This document shows positions 20,882 through 29,121 of a stretch of 64,000 nt of DNA, piece by piece. The notes under the pieces are model-generated. The model was not told the origin of the DNA, did no database searches, and saw nothing but the letters and a program-made list of their open reading frames with translations. The DNA comes from Hymenobacter lucidus. GTDB lineage: Bacteria > Bacteroidota > Bacteroidia > Cytophagales > Hymenobacteraceae. Position 1 is the first letter of the stretch. Each line of letters opens with the position of its first letter. The translations under genes and the position numbers were made by a program. Location: contig NZ_JAJADR010000001.1 in NCBI RefSeq assembly GCF_020447265.1, positions 248,001 to 312,000 on the forward strand, written 5' to 3'.

Positions 20882-22396
20882 GTTATAGCCCGGGTTCTGG
20901 GTCAGGATGGGGTTGGTCTGGATTTCCTGCACCGGGATGGGGAAGAGCAGGTCGTTCTGGTCGATGCGGACGGCGGAGTTGGCGCGGGTGAAGAAGGCAT
21001 TCATCACCGGGATGGCACGGTCGGTGCGCACCAGGTCAAACCAGCGGTGCCCTTCAAAATTCAGCTCCAGGCGGCGTTCCAGCTCCAAGCGGTTGCGCAG
21101 GGTTTCGCGGGTGGTGCTGGCCGGCAAATCCACAGTGGCGTTGGGCGTGTTTACCGGCAGGTTGCGCGAGCGGCGAATCACCTGGTTGATGGCCGTCAGG
21201 GCCGGGGCGGAGGGGCCGGTGGCTTCGTTCACGGCTTCGGCATACATCAGCAGCAAATCGGCATGGCGCAGTACAATCCAGTCGTTTTCGGCATCAGTGG
21301 CGGCGGTGGGGTTGTCGATGTACTTGCGGGTGTAGTAGCCCAGCGTGGCGGCGGCTCCGGCGGGCAGCACGTAGGACGTAGTGGCGCGCACATCGGTAGT
21401 GCCGCTGGCCGTGAAGGCCGCAATCAGGTCGGTATCCACGGTGTTGAACTGCTGCCCGGTGAAGGCCGCGCCCAGCAAGGCCGTTGACTGGGCCGTGGTG
21501 TAGGCCGGCATAAACCAGGTAGTAAAGGCACTGCCCAAGCCCAGAGTGCCTTTGGTGTAGCGCGCCGCGAAGATGATTTCGCTGTTCATCTCGTTGCTGG
21601 TGGCAAACACGTTGGCGTAAGTAGCCTGCAGCGCGTAGGTGGTGCCCGTAGCCAGGGGCTGGAGCTTATCGGCGGCGGCCTGGTACTTTTTCTGGGTGAG
21701 CAGCACCTTGCCCAACAGCGTAGTGGCGGCGCCCTTGGTGGCTCGGCCCAAGTTGGCGCCGGTCTGGGCTACGGGCAGGTTCTTTTCGGCAAAGTCGAGG
21801 TCTTCCTCAATCTGAGTGTAGACCTCAGCCACGGGCCGGCGGCCAAATGGATAGGCCTCCGGAATGCTCTGAATTTCCTTGGTTACCAGCGGCACGTCGC
21901 CCCAGATGCGCACGGCGTTGAAATAGGCCAGCGCCCGAATGAAGCGCACCTCGCCGTAGTAGCGGTTGCGGGTGGCCTCGGTTAGTTTCACGCCCCCGGC
22001 CCGGCTCAGAATCAGGTTGCAGCGGGCAATACAGCGGTAGGTCGAGAGCCAGTAGCTCTGAATGTTGGGGTTGTCGGCGAAGAGCGAAAAGTCGTTGAAC
22101 TCGTTGAGCCGCTCGCCCGAGGTAACAGTGTAGCTGTTGTCGGACGGAATTTCGCCGAAGATGAAGATGCCGCGAGGGCCGCCCGAGCGGCCGTACAAAT
22201 CCTGCACCGAGGCATAGGCGGCCGTCACGCCATTGAAGATGCTCAGCGAGTCGGTGTAGCTTTCCGTGGTCGGGATGCGCGTGGGGTCGTCGAGCTCGAT
22301 GAATTCCTTGGTGCACGAGCTGGTGCCCAGGGCGCCCAGACCAAGTACCGTGGCCATGCAGGCGCCGGTAACGATATTTTTGAAGTTGAAAGTCAT
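20879..22396 (-). CDS. susD: SusD/RagB-family glycan-binding lipoprotein
   Basis: Protein of 505 residues with a lipoprotein signal peptide (lipobox before Cys28: GTSSC). SusD family features are clear: TPR-like helices with LYGRSGGPRGIFIFGE near the N-terminus, RFIRALAYFNAVRIWGDVPLV, and the C-terminal signature LELERRLELNFEGHRWFDLVRTDRA followed by FPIPVQEIQTNP. It sits on the outer surface of the outer membrane, caps the SusC pore and captures oligosaccharides. Downstream of susC by about 105 bp, with a hairpin repeat in the gap. The symbol denotes the family, not starch specificity. Confidence 0.97.
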   Translation of the reverse strand: MTFNFKNIVTGACMATVLGLGALGTSSCTKEFIELDDPTRIPTTESYTDSLSIFNGVTAAYASVQDLYGRSGGPRGIFIFGEIPSDNSYTVTSGERLNEFNDFSLFADNPNIQSYWLSTYRCIARCNLILSRAGGVKLTEATRNRYYGEVRFIRALAYFNAVRIWGDVPLVTKEIQSIPEAYPFGRRPVAEVYTQIEEDLDFAEKNLPVAQTGANLGRATKGAATTLLGKVLLTQKKYQAAADKLQPLATGTTYALQATYANVFATSNEMNSEIIFAARYTKGTLGLGSAFTTWFMPAYTTAQSTALLGAAFTGQQFNTVDTDLIAAFTASGTTDVRATTSYVLPAGAAATLGYYTRKYIDNPTAATDAENDWIVLRHADLLLMYAEAVNEATGPSAPALTAINQVIRRSRNLPVNTPNATVDLPASTTRETLRNRLELERRLELNFEGHRWFDLVRTDRAIPVMNAFFTRANSAVRIDQNDLLFPIPVQEIQTNPILTQNPGYN

Positions 22397-22413
22397 GGTG
22401 GGAGGGGGAAGAG

Positions 22414-22496
22414 AGTTGTCAGTTGGTCGTTGTCAGTTGTCCGTTTGCTCTATTGGCTTCGATGGCCTGACAACGGACAACGACCAACTGACAACT
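22414..22496. repeat. 21-bp inverted repeat, susC/susD junction
   Basis: 22414-22434 is perfectly complementary to 22476-22496; both arms are runs of the word GTTGTCA with variants (TCGTTGTC, GTTGTCCG). The minus-strand arm begins a few bases after the susC stop codon. A stable hairpin between the two genes could affect the ratio of SusC to SusD mRNA. Confidence 0.85.
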
Positions 22497-22501
22497 CAGA
22501 A

Positions 22502-25500
22502 TTAGAAACCAACCTGGAGGCCCAGCGTGAGGGTGCGGTTCATTGGGTACGATCCCTGGTCCACACCGTAAGTGGGGTTGGTCGTGTTGCCGTAGTTGTT
22601 GGCTTCGGGGTTGTAGCCCACGTACTTGGTGAAGGTGTACAGATTCTGCACCGAGGTGTAAATGGCCGCGCTCTGCAGGCCACCCTTCGCGGCCCAGCCC
22701 ACGGGCAGGTTGTAGCGCAGCGTGATGTTGCGCACCCGCAGAAACGAGCCGTCCTGGATGAAGTAGGAGTTGAACTGGGTGCGTAGCGAGGTAGCCGAGG
22801 TGGCAAACGGGGTTTTGCCGTCGCCGGGGTTCTCGGGGCTGCGCCACCGGTCTACCAGCTGCACACGGCCGTTGGTCTGGCCCGGCGAGTTGAAGGTGTA
22901 CCGGTCGCCGGCATAGAGTACGTCGTTGCCCTGCGAGCCCTGCAGCGTAATGGCCAGCGAGAGTTTCTTGTAGCCAAAGGTGTTTTGCAGGCCGTAGGTG
23001 AAGTCGGGGAAGGGGTTGCCGATAACGCCTACGTCGAGCGTGTTGATCTGGCCGTCGCCGTTCACGTCCTTGAATTTGAAGTCGCCGGGCTTCACGGCCA
23101 GGTTGCTGCCCGTCCACTTGGGGCTGTTGTCCACGTCGGCCTGGTTGAGGTAAATGCCCTCCTGCTGGTAGCCGTAGAACACGCCCAGCGGCTGGCCCGG
23201 CACCACCCGAATCGAGCTGGTGTAGCCAAACACGGCGTCGAAGGTAATCTGCTCATTAGCCCCAGCCAGGGCCAGCACTTGGTTGCGGTTCAGCGAGAGG
23301 TTGGCGGCGGTGCTCCAGGTGAAGTCGCCGTCCACGATGTTGGCCGTGTTGAGCTGAAACTCTAGGCCGCGGTTGCGCACTTCCCCCACGTTGGCCAACG
23401 CCCGCGCCGAGTAGCCCAGAATAGCCGGAATATTGCGGTTGAGCAGCAAATCGGTGGTGTTGCGCTGGTAGGCAGCCACCGTCAGGTAGATTCGGTCCCG
23501 GAACAAGCCCAGGTCGAAGCCGGCGTCCATCTGGGTGTTGGTTTCCCAGCCCAAGTTGCGCAGGGCCAGGCCGTTGGGCGAAAAGCCGTAGTTGCGGACG
23601 CCGGTGCCGGTGCCAAACACGTAGTTGGCCGCCGTCTGGTAGCTCTGGTAGTTGTAGTCGCCGATGTTGTTGTTGCCCGTCACGCCGAAAGAGGCGCGGA
23701 ACTTCAGCTCCGAAATGGCCGGAATGGCTTTCACGAAGGTTTCTTCGCCGGCCCGCCAGGCCAAGGCTACTGAGGGGAAGGTGGCGTAGCGGTTGTCGGG
23801 GCCGAAGCGCGAGGAGCCGTCGGTGCGCAGGGCGGCCGTCAGGATGTAGCGCTCCTTGAAGGCGTAGTCGAGGCGGCCGAAGATGGACGTCAGGGCGTTG
23901 GCCGAGTACGAGGCCTGGCCAAACAGCTGGCCGGCGGCGGTGGCATACTCAATGTCGGGCGTGGTGTAGGTGCCGGTCTGGCCCAGCACGGTGCTGCCCT
24001 CGTTGGTGTTGCGCTGGGCCGAGTAGCCGGCCAGCAGGGTCACGTCGTGGTCGGCGCCGAAGCGGCGGTTGTAGGTAGCCGTATTTTCCCACACCCAGTT
24101 CAGGTTGGTGCTGTTGGCCTGCCGGGCGTCGATGTTGTTGAGAATCGGCGTCGAGAGGTTGGCTCCCGCGTTGTTCACGGTGCCCAGTGTGGCCGGCACG
24201 TAGATGGCGCGGCGGTTGTTGAGTAGCTCGGCCCCGAAGTTGGTGCGCAGGTTCAGCCCTTTAAGCACCTCAAAATCGAGGAAGGTGGAACCCAGAGCCC
24301 TCACCGAGCTGGTACGGTCCTTATACAAATCGATGGTAGCCACCGGGTTCAGCAGGTCGCCGGGCGTGGTTACGCCCGAGCCCGAGTTGCGGATGGCGCC
24401 GTAGTCGCCGTTGGCCAGCCGCACCGGAATGATGGGCGGCAGAATGAGGGCCGCCGTCACGATGGCCGTTTCGCCGCCCGGGCCGCCGCCCGAGATGTTG
24501 CCGCCGTTGTAGCTGCCCGAAATCGGCTTCACGTCGGTGCGCGAAAAGTTGGGGGCCAGGCTCAGGCCTATTTTCAGCTTTTTGCTGAGCTGGGCATCGT
24601 AATTGGCGCGCAGGGCAAACCGGTCGAAGCCGGTATTCTCAATCACGCCTTTCTGCTTAAAGTAGCTGCCCGAAATGTAGAAGCGCGACACGTTGGTGCC
24701 GCCCGAGGCCGAAAGCTGGTACTGCTGCTGGGAGCCGGTACCGAAAATTGCGTCCTGCCAGTCGGTGTCGGGCAGCTCGGGGGCGCCGGGCTGCAGGGTG
24801 GCCGGAATGGCGCGGGCGCCGTTGGTGAACGACTCGCGCAGGTACTCCAGGTACTGGTCGCGGTTCATGAGGTCCACCTTTTTGGCCACTTCTACCACGC
24901 CGGCGTTGGCCGTAAAGTTGAAGCGGGTTTTGCCGTCGTTGCGCCCCCGCTTGGTGGTCACAATCACGATGCCGTTGCCGCCGCGCGAGCCGTAAATGGC
25001 GCAGGCCGCCGCGTCCTTCAGAATCTGGATGCTGGCAATGTCGCCGGGCGGAATCTGGTTGTAGCTGTCGGCACTGTTGAGCGGATAGCCATCGACCACG
25101 TACAGGGGCGAGTTGCCGGCTGAAATCGAGCCCAGGCCCCGTACGCGGATTACGGCGCCCTGGCCCGGCTCACCGGAAGGCTCCGTAATCTGGGCACCGG
25201 CCACCAGGCCCACCAGGGCTTCGGAAGGCGACGACACCGGAATGAGCTCCACCTGCTTGGCCGAAATCGAGGAAATAGACGTGGCCAGCAGCTTTTTCTC
25301 CTGCACGCCGTAGCCCACCACCACCACTTCGCTCAGCGTCTTGTTGTCGGGCGCCAGGGCCACGTTCAGCGTTTCGCGGCCATTGAGCGGCACTTCCTGG
25401 GCCAAGTAGCCGATAAAGGAAAAAACCAGCGTGGCGTTGGCGTCGGCCGTTATTTTAAAGCGGCCGTCGGGGTCGGTCTGGGCGCCGTTGGAGGTGCCTT

Positions 25501-25711
25501 TCACCACCACGTTGACGCCCGGAATGCCGGCGCCTTTCTCATCCACGACGCGGCCCGTAATGGTACCGTCGGCCACGGTGGCGTGAATGGACACAGGCGT
25601 TGCAACGGTGGCAGCCACCACCTCGCCGCCGAGCCCAAGGCTAAGCACGGGCAGCAGCACCAGCGGCCGAGCCGCCCAGCGCAATGGATGATTGGGTAGA
25701 AAACGGGTCAT
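22502..25711 (-). CDS. susC: SusC/RagA-family TonB-dependent outer-membrane transporter
   Basis: From ATG 25709-25711 the product has 1069 residues. It has an export signal (about 1-35), an N-terminal CarboxypepD-regulatory-like domain (TITGRVVDEKGAGIPGVNVVVKG), a plug domain with VVVGYGVQEKKLLATSIS and VRGLGSISAGNSPLYVVDGYPL and the RGGNGIVIVTTKRG motif, then a 22-strand-type barrel ending LTLGLQVGF. It imports oligosaccharides using TonB energy together with SusD. Upstream residues to 25813 are Pro-rich and unlike a start. The putative LacI operator lies about 280 bp upstream. First gene of the glycan operon. Confidence 0.97.
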   Translation of the reverse strand: MTRFLPNHPLRWAARPLVLLPVLSLGLGGEVVAATVATPVSIHATVADGTITGRVVDEKGAGIPGVNVVVKGTSNGAQTDPDGRFKITADANATLVFSFIGYLAQEVPLNGRETLNVALAPDNKTLSEVVVVGYGVQEKKLLATSISSISAKQVELIPVSSPSEALVGLVAGAQITEPSGEPGQGAVIRVRGLGSISAGNSPLYVVDGYPLNSADSYNQIPPGDIASIQILKDAAACAIYGSRGGNGIVIVTTKRGRNDGKTRFNFTANAGVVEVAKKVDLMNRDQYLEYLRESFTNGARAIPATLQPGAPELPDTDWQDAIFGTGSQQQYQLSASGGTNVSRFYISGSYFKQKGVIENTGFDRFALRANYDAQLSKKLKIGLSLAPNFSRTDVKPISGSYNGGNISGGGPGGETAIVTAALILPPIIPVRLANGDYGAIRNSGSGVTTPGDLLNPVATIDLYKDRTSSVRALGSTFLDFEVLKGLNLRTNFGAELLNNRRAIYVPATLGTVNNAGANLSTPILNNIDARQANSTNLNWVWENTATYNRRFGADHDVTLLAGYSAQRNTNEGSTVLGQTGTYTTPDIEYATAAGQLFGQASYSANALTSIFGRLDYAFKERYILTAALRTDGSSRFGPDNRYATFPSVALAWRAGEETFVKAIPAISELKFRASFGVTGNNNIGDYNYQSYQTAANYVFGTGTGVRNYGFSPNGLALRNLGWETNTQMDAGFDLGLFRDRIYLTVAAYQRNTTDLLLNRNIPAILGYSARALANVGEVRNRGLEFQLNTANIVDGDFTWSTAANLSLNRNQVLALAGANEQITFDAVFGYTSSIRVVPGQPLGVFYGYQQEGIYLNQADVDNSPKWTGSNLAVKPGDFKFKDVNGDGQINTLDVGVIGNPFPDFTYGLQNTFGYKKLSLAITLQGSQGNDVLYAGDRYTFNSPGQTNGRVQLVDRWRSPENPGDGKTPFATSATSLRTQFNSYFIQDGSFLRVRNITLRYNLPVGWAAKGGLQSAAIYTSVQNLYTFTKYVGYNPEANNYGNTTNPTYGVDQGSYPMNRTLTLGLQVGF

Positions 25712-26193
25712 AGATGTGGGAATTGTTGGTGGCAAAAACGGGTCGGAGCGCAGCGGCGGGGCCGCTGCCGGAATGCCGGGGCTGCCGCCCGCCGCAGCCC
25801 GTGGCACTGGCAAGGAATTCTACTATTGACTATGGGTGGCAACTCCGGCTTTGCGTGCCGGCAGCGGCCCGGAAGGGGGCGGTGGAAGAATAAGGCAAAG
25901 CCAGAGTTCAACTTTCTCCGGCCATTCTTTCCTCTGCTAAGTACCGGACATTTAGCAATGATTGCATCGGGTAAAGCCCGGTTTATCTACGCAAACGTTT
26001 GCAGTCAATTGCGAAATCGGGCTGGCTGGATGCTTGTTGGCCAGCCTCATCTGCCGGTCCCGGCCAAAGAATGCGCCAGCGAGGCATGCCCCGGTTTGGT
26101 ACTCCGGCATTGCCCAAAATGCGTTAGCTTTACCAAGGCTGAGCTGACTCTTTTCCTCATCTTCCCCGAATTAAGCTCTACGAAAGCGTCTCA
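25712..26193. other. Divergent regulatory region between susC and the LacI gene
   Basis: This 482-bp stretch holds the LacI-type operator at 25991-26002 and otherwise no recognisable gene or RNA. If the promoter overlaps the operator, the susC 5' leader is about 260 nt and GC-rich. A TAGCTTTA sequence at 26125-26132 is a possible -7 element for the LacI gene. Confidence 0.55.
25980..26005. promoter_or_regulatory. LacI-type operator with associated promoter-like block (susC/lacI)
   Basis: GCAAACGTTTGC at 25991-26002 is a perfect 12-bp palindrome of the kind bound by LacI-family proteins. It is flanked by TTTATCTAC on one side and AGT on the other, and the entire 24-nt block recurs with one mismatch upstream of the large secreted hydrolase (34324-34347). 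On the minus strand the flank reads GTAGATAAA, possibly part of a -7 element. It lies in the divergent region between susC and the LacI gene. Confidence 0.85.
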
Positions 26194-27207
26194 ATGAATT
26201 CAGTTAATTTGAAGCGGCTTGCCCAGGAGCTGAACCTGTCGATTGCCACGGTTTCGCGCGCGCTGCAGGACAGCTACGAAGTGTCGGCCCACACCAAGGA
26301 GCGGGTGAAGGCGCTGGCGGCCGAGCTCAACTACGAGCCCAATGCTTACGCCAGCAGTCTGCGGCGCAACATCAGCAAAACCATCGGCGTCGTTATTCCC
26401 GAAGTCAACAACCACTTTTTCTCCCTGGCCATCAACGGCATCGAAGAAGTAGCCAGGCAGAGCGGCTACCACGTGCTCATCTACCTCACCCACGAAGACT
26501 ACGACCGGGAAGTGGCCATTACGCAGTATCTCACCGGCGGCCGGGTCGATGGTATTCTGATGTCGGTAGCCAGTGAAACCCAGGAATTCGGGCACCTGCT
26601 GAAGCTACAGGCCACTAAGCCCGCCATCGTGTTCTTCGACCGGGTGTGCGACTCCATTGCCACGGCCCAGGTAACGACCAACGACTTTGAAAGCGGCTTC
26701 CAGGCCACCGAACACCTCATTCAGGCCGGCTGCCGCCACATTGCCCACCTGCTCGTGTCGGGCAACCTCTCGATTGGGCGCATGCGCATGCAGGGCTACC
26801 AGGCCGCCCTGCAGCAGTACGGGCTGCCCTTCGACGAAGCTCTGGTGCTCGACGGCAACGGCAACGACGAGCAGAATACGGCCCTCATTACCGCGCTGCT
26901 CACCGCCCGGCCCGAAGTGGACGGCATTTTCGCGTCGGTCGAGCGGTTGGCCATCAGCAGCTACCACGCCTGCAACGGCTTGGGCCGCGCCATTCCCGAG
27001 CAAGTCAAAATAATCAGCTTCTCCAACCTGGGCGTGGCTGCTCTGCTCGACCCAGCCCTGACGACCATCACCCAGCCTGCCTATGAAATCGGGCGGGAGG
27101 CCGCCAAAATCCTGCTGCGGGCCATCGAGAAGAAAAAGCCCATTCTGCCCACCCAAAGCTTGGTGCTGAAGTCGGAGCTGTTTGAGCGCCGCTCCACGGC
27201 CAAATAA
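26194..27207 (+). CDS. LacI-family transcriptional regulator
   Basis: Protein of 337 residues. The N-terminal HTH and hinge are typical: VNLKRLAQELNLSIATVSRA, then LNYEPNAYASSLRRN. The rest is the periplasmic-binding-like sugar sensor domain (GVVIPEVNNHFFSLAINGIE, GGRVDGILMS, TTNDFESGFQATEHLI). It would bind the GCAAACGTTTGC palindromes upstream of susC and of the large secreted hydrolase, and respond to a sugar of the pathway, perhaps a uronate intermediate; that ligand is inference. It is divergent from susC and followed convergently by a T9SS-secreted hydrolase. ATG at 26194. Confidence 0.95.
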   Translation: MNSVNLKRLAQELNLSIATVSRALQDSYEVSAHTKERVKALAAELNYEPNAYASSLRRNISKTIGVVIPEVNNHFFSLAINGIEEVARQSGYHVLIYLTHEDYDREVAITQYLTGGRVDGILMSVASETQEFGHLLKLQATKPAIVFFDRVCDSIATAQVTTNDFESGFQATEHLIQAGCRHIAHLLVSGNLSIGRMRMQGYQAALQQYGLPFDEALVLDGNGNDEQNTALITALLTARPEVDGIFASVERLAISSYHACNGLGRAIPEQVKIISFSNLGVAALLDPALTTITQPAYEIGREAAKILLRAIEKKKPILPTQSLVLKSELFERRSTAK

Positions 27208-27297
27208 GCCCGCCGTCTGCCCACGCAAACGGGCCACCGGCGCGCGGTTGCAGCCACGCTCCAATGACCCGTTGGGCAAAGCGGCTTCGCCCGGCCG

Positions 27298-28944
27298 CTA
27301 CTCCTTCACCAGCTTCTGGCGCAGCACCCGGCCGTCGGCGGTAGTGGCCGTCAGCAGATACATGCCCCGGGCCAAACTGCTGATGTCGATGGGGGTCGTG
27401 GCTTCCGTTTGCCGTTGGAGCACGACTTGGCCCGCAAGGCTGCGCAAGGTGAGGCTGAGCGGGCCGGTGAGTCCATCGAGCGTAAAGCTGCGCGTGGCCG
27501 GGTTTGGGTAGATACTTACCAGCTCATGCTGGCCGGCGGTGGTGGCCATTACGGTAGCCGGGCGCTGCAGCACCGGGGCCGCGTCGTTGTCGTCGTAGTA
27601 GGTTTTCGACTCAAACGCGCCCGTGCTGGTGAGACGGTACAGAATGGTTTTGTGGGCCTCGATGGTACCGGTGCGCAGCTCCGCCGACACGCCGGCGTAG
27701 CCTTCCAGCTTGATGCGGGCCGAGGCCGAGCCGGCGTACTGGTTGGTGAGGGAGATGGTGTAGCTGCGGGCCGTGTTGGAGTTGTTCAGCAGCAGCACGG
27801 TGTAGCCGGTAGCGTCGCGCAGGCCCACGAATACCAGGTCGTCTTTGGAATAGGCGGGGTTGGTTTCCTGCTCGCCGGGCATGTAGTTGAGGCGCTGGTT
27901 TTCGCTCAGCATGGCAAAATGGTGCATGGTGGAGCGGCGCGTATTGTTGGTGTTGTAGAGCGAAAAGTCGCGCCCACCTTCCAGAATGCTCCAGGGCGTA
28001 ACGCAAAAGGCTCTTTTCGCCAAGGCCAGCTTGGTCATGGTGGCTAGAAACTGCCCGGCCGTGAAGCCGCTCGGGGCCCACACGCTGCTGGCTTTGTCCT
28101 CGGTATTCACCTCCGTCACGGCCAGGCGCAGGTCGGTCCAGGTGTTGTCGATTCCGTCGCGCACGGTGTTCACGCCGTCGATGTAGCCCTGCACGGCATC
28201 AAAGCGGCCGGCCAGTTCCTGCTCGCGCCGGCCCTGACTGTCGTAGTAATGAAAGGAAAACGTGTCGAGCAGCGGAATCTTCCTCGTGCCCACGGTCACG
28301 TACTCGTCGCCCACGTCGTTGATAAACTTGGAGTAGTAGAGCGAAATGGGCAGGTCGTAGAAGTTGCGGAAGTCGCCGCCGATGATTTTACAGTTGTTGT
28401 CGGCCAGCTTCATCAGGCGGGCTATGGCCTTGAACCGGTCCCGGAAGGCGTAGAAGGAGAATCCGTCCACCGGCACGTTGTTGTTTACCCAGTCGGTCAG
28501 GTTCTGGCCAGTGCTGTCGGGCGTGGGGTCGGGCTCGTTGCCGATGGTGTAGTAGAGCACCCCGTTGGCCTTGAAGTAGTTTACCCAGGCCGTTACCTGG
28601 CTGTCGGTGAGGGTGATGGGCAGCTGCACCAGCGGTACGCCATTCAGGCTGTTTTTGACATACTGCACCGTCGGCAGCCAGTTTTCCTTCACGGCCCAGA
28701 AGGCATCCTTGTTGCGCCCATTGCCCCCGATGCGGTAGAAGTTGACTTTGGCCTGCTTCAGATTGGTGGTAATGGTGGCGTTGGGCTGACTGTACCAGTA
28801 GTTGATGCCGAAGAAATTGGCACTCACCGGCACGCCTTGCGCCGAGGCGCCCACCGAGGCCGCGCCCAGTACCAGCCCGGCCAGCCAAGGCCGTGCAACA
28901 CGCGCCCGATTACGGGCCGCAGAAAGAGGAAACAGGTTTTTCAT
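27298..28944 (-). CDS. T9SS-secreted clan GH-A-like glycoside hydrolase
   Basis: From ATG 28942-28944 the product has 548 residues with a signal peptide (about 1-36, ending ASAQG). The catalytic region has YRIGGNGRN, YYTIGNEPD (putative acid/base Glu137), SFHYYD and AVTEVNTED (putative nucleophile Glu278), a layout seen in clan A families such as GH39, GH44 and GH79; I cannot fix the family. The last ~85 residues are a T9SS type A sorting domain (LVSIYPNPATRSFTLDG, GMYLLTATT). It lies 177 bp downstream of a paralogous larger hydrolase. With a glucuronate pathway nearby, a GH79-like uronidase is possible but unproven. Confidence 0.8.
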   Translation of the reverse strand: MKNLFPLSAARNRARVARPWLAGLVLGAASVGASAQGVPVSANFFGINYWYSQPNATITTNLKQAKVNFYRIGGNGRNKDAFWAVKENWLPTVQYVKNSLNGVPLVQLPITLTDSQVTAWVNYFKANGVLYYTIGNEPDPTPDSTGQNLTDWVNNNVPVDGFSFYAFRDRFKAIARLMKLADNNCKIIGGDFRNFYDLPISLYYSKFINDVGDEYVTVGTRKIPLLDTFSFHYYDSQGRREQELAGRFDAVQGYIDGVNTVRDGIDNTWTDLRLAVTEVNTEDKASSVWAPSGFTAGQFLATMTKLALAKRAFCVTPWSILEGGRDFSLYNTNNTRRSTMHHFAMLSENQRLNYMPGEQETNPAYSKDDLVFVGLRDATGYTVLLLNNSNTARSYTISLTNQYAGSASARIKLEGYAGVSAELRTGTIEAHKTILYRLTSTGAFESKTYYDDNDAAPVLQRPATVMATTAGQHELVSIYPNPATRSFTLDGLTGPLSLTLRSLAGQVVLQRQTEATTPIDISSLARGMYLLTATTADGRVLRQKLVKE

Positions 28945-29121
28945 GAAGTGGGAATTTGGTAGGGAACGGAACAGAAAGCGCGCGGAAAACCCAGCCAGCT
29001 CGTCGGAAGCTGAAAAACGGGGCTGGTTGAGCAAAAGAAACAGGTCAGGAAAAAGCCCGCGTACCGGGCCGATAAACCCCGGCTGTTTTAGTCGGCGGCA
29101 TCGGCCCGGTATGCGGGGCCG

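Noticed and set aside
20879..25711. Starch-specific Sus system
   Set aside because: SusC/SusD homologues serve many glycans; the operon encodes beta-linkage and uronate enzymes, and the only alpha-glucan enzyme (pullulanase) is 25 kb away.
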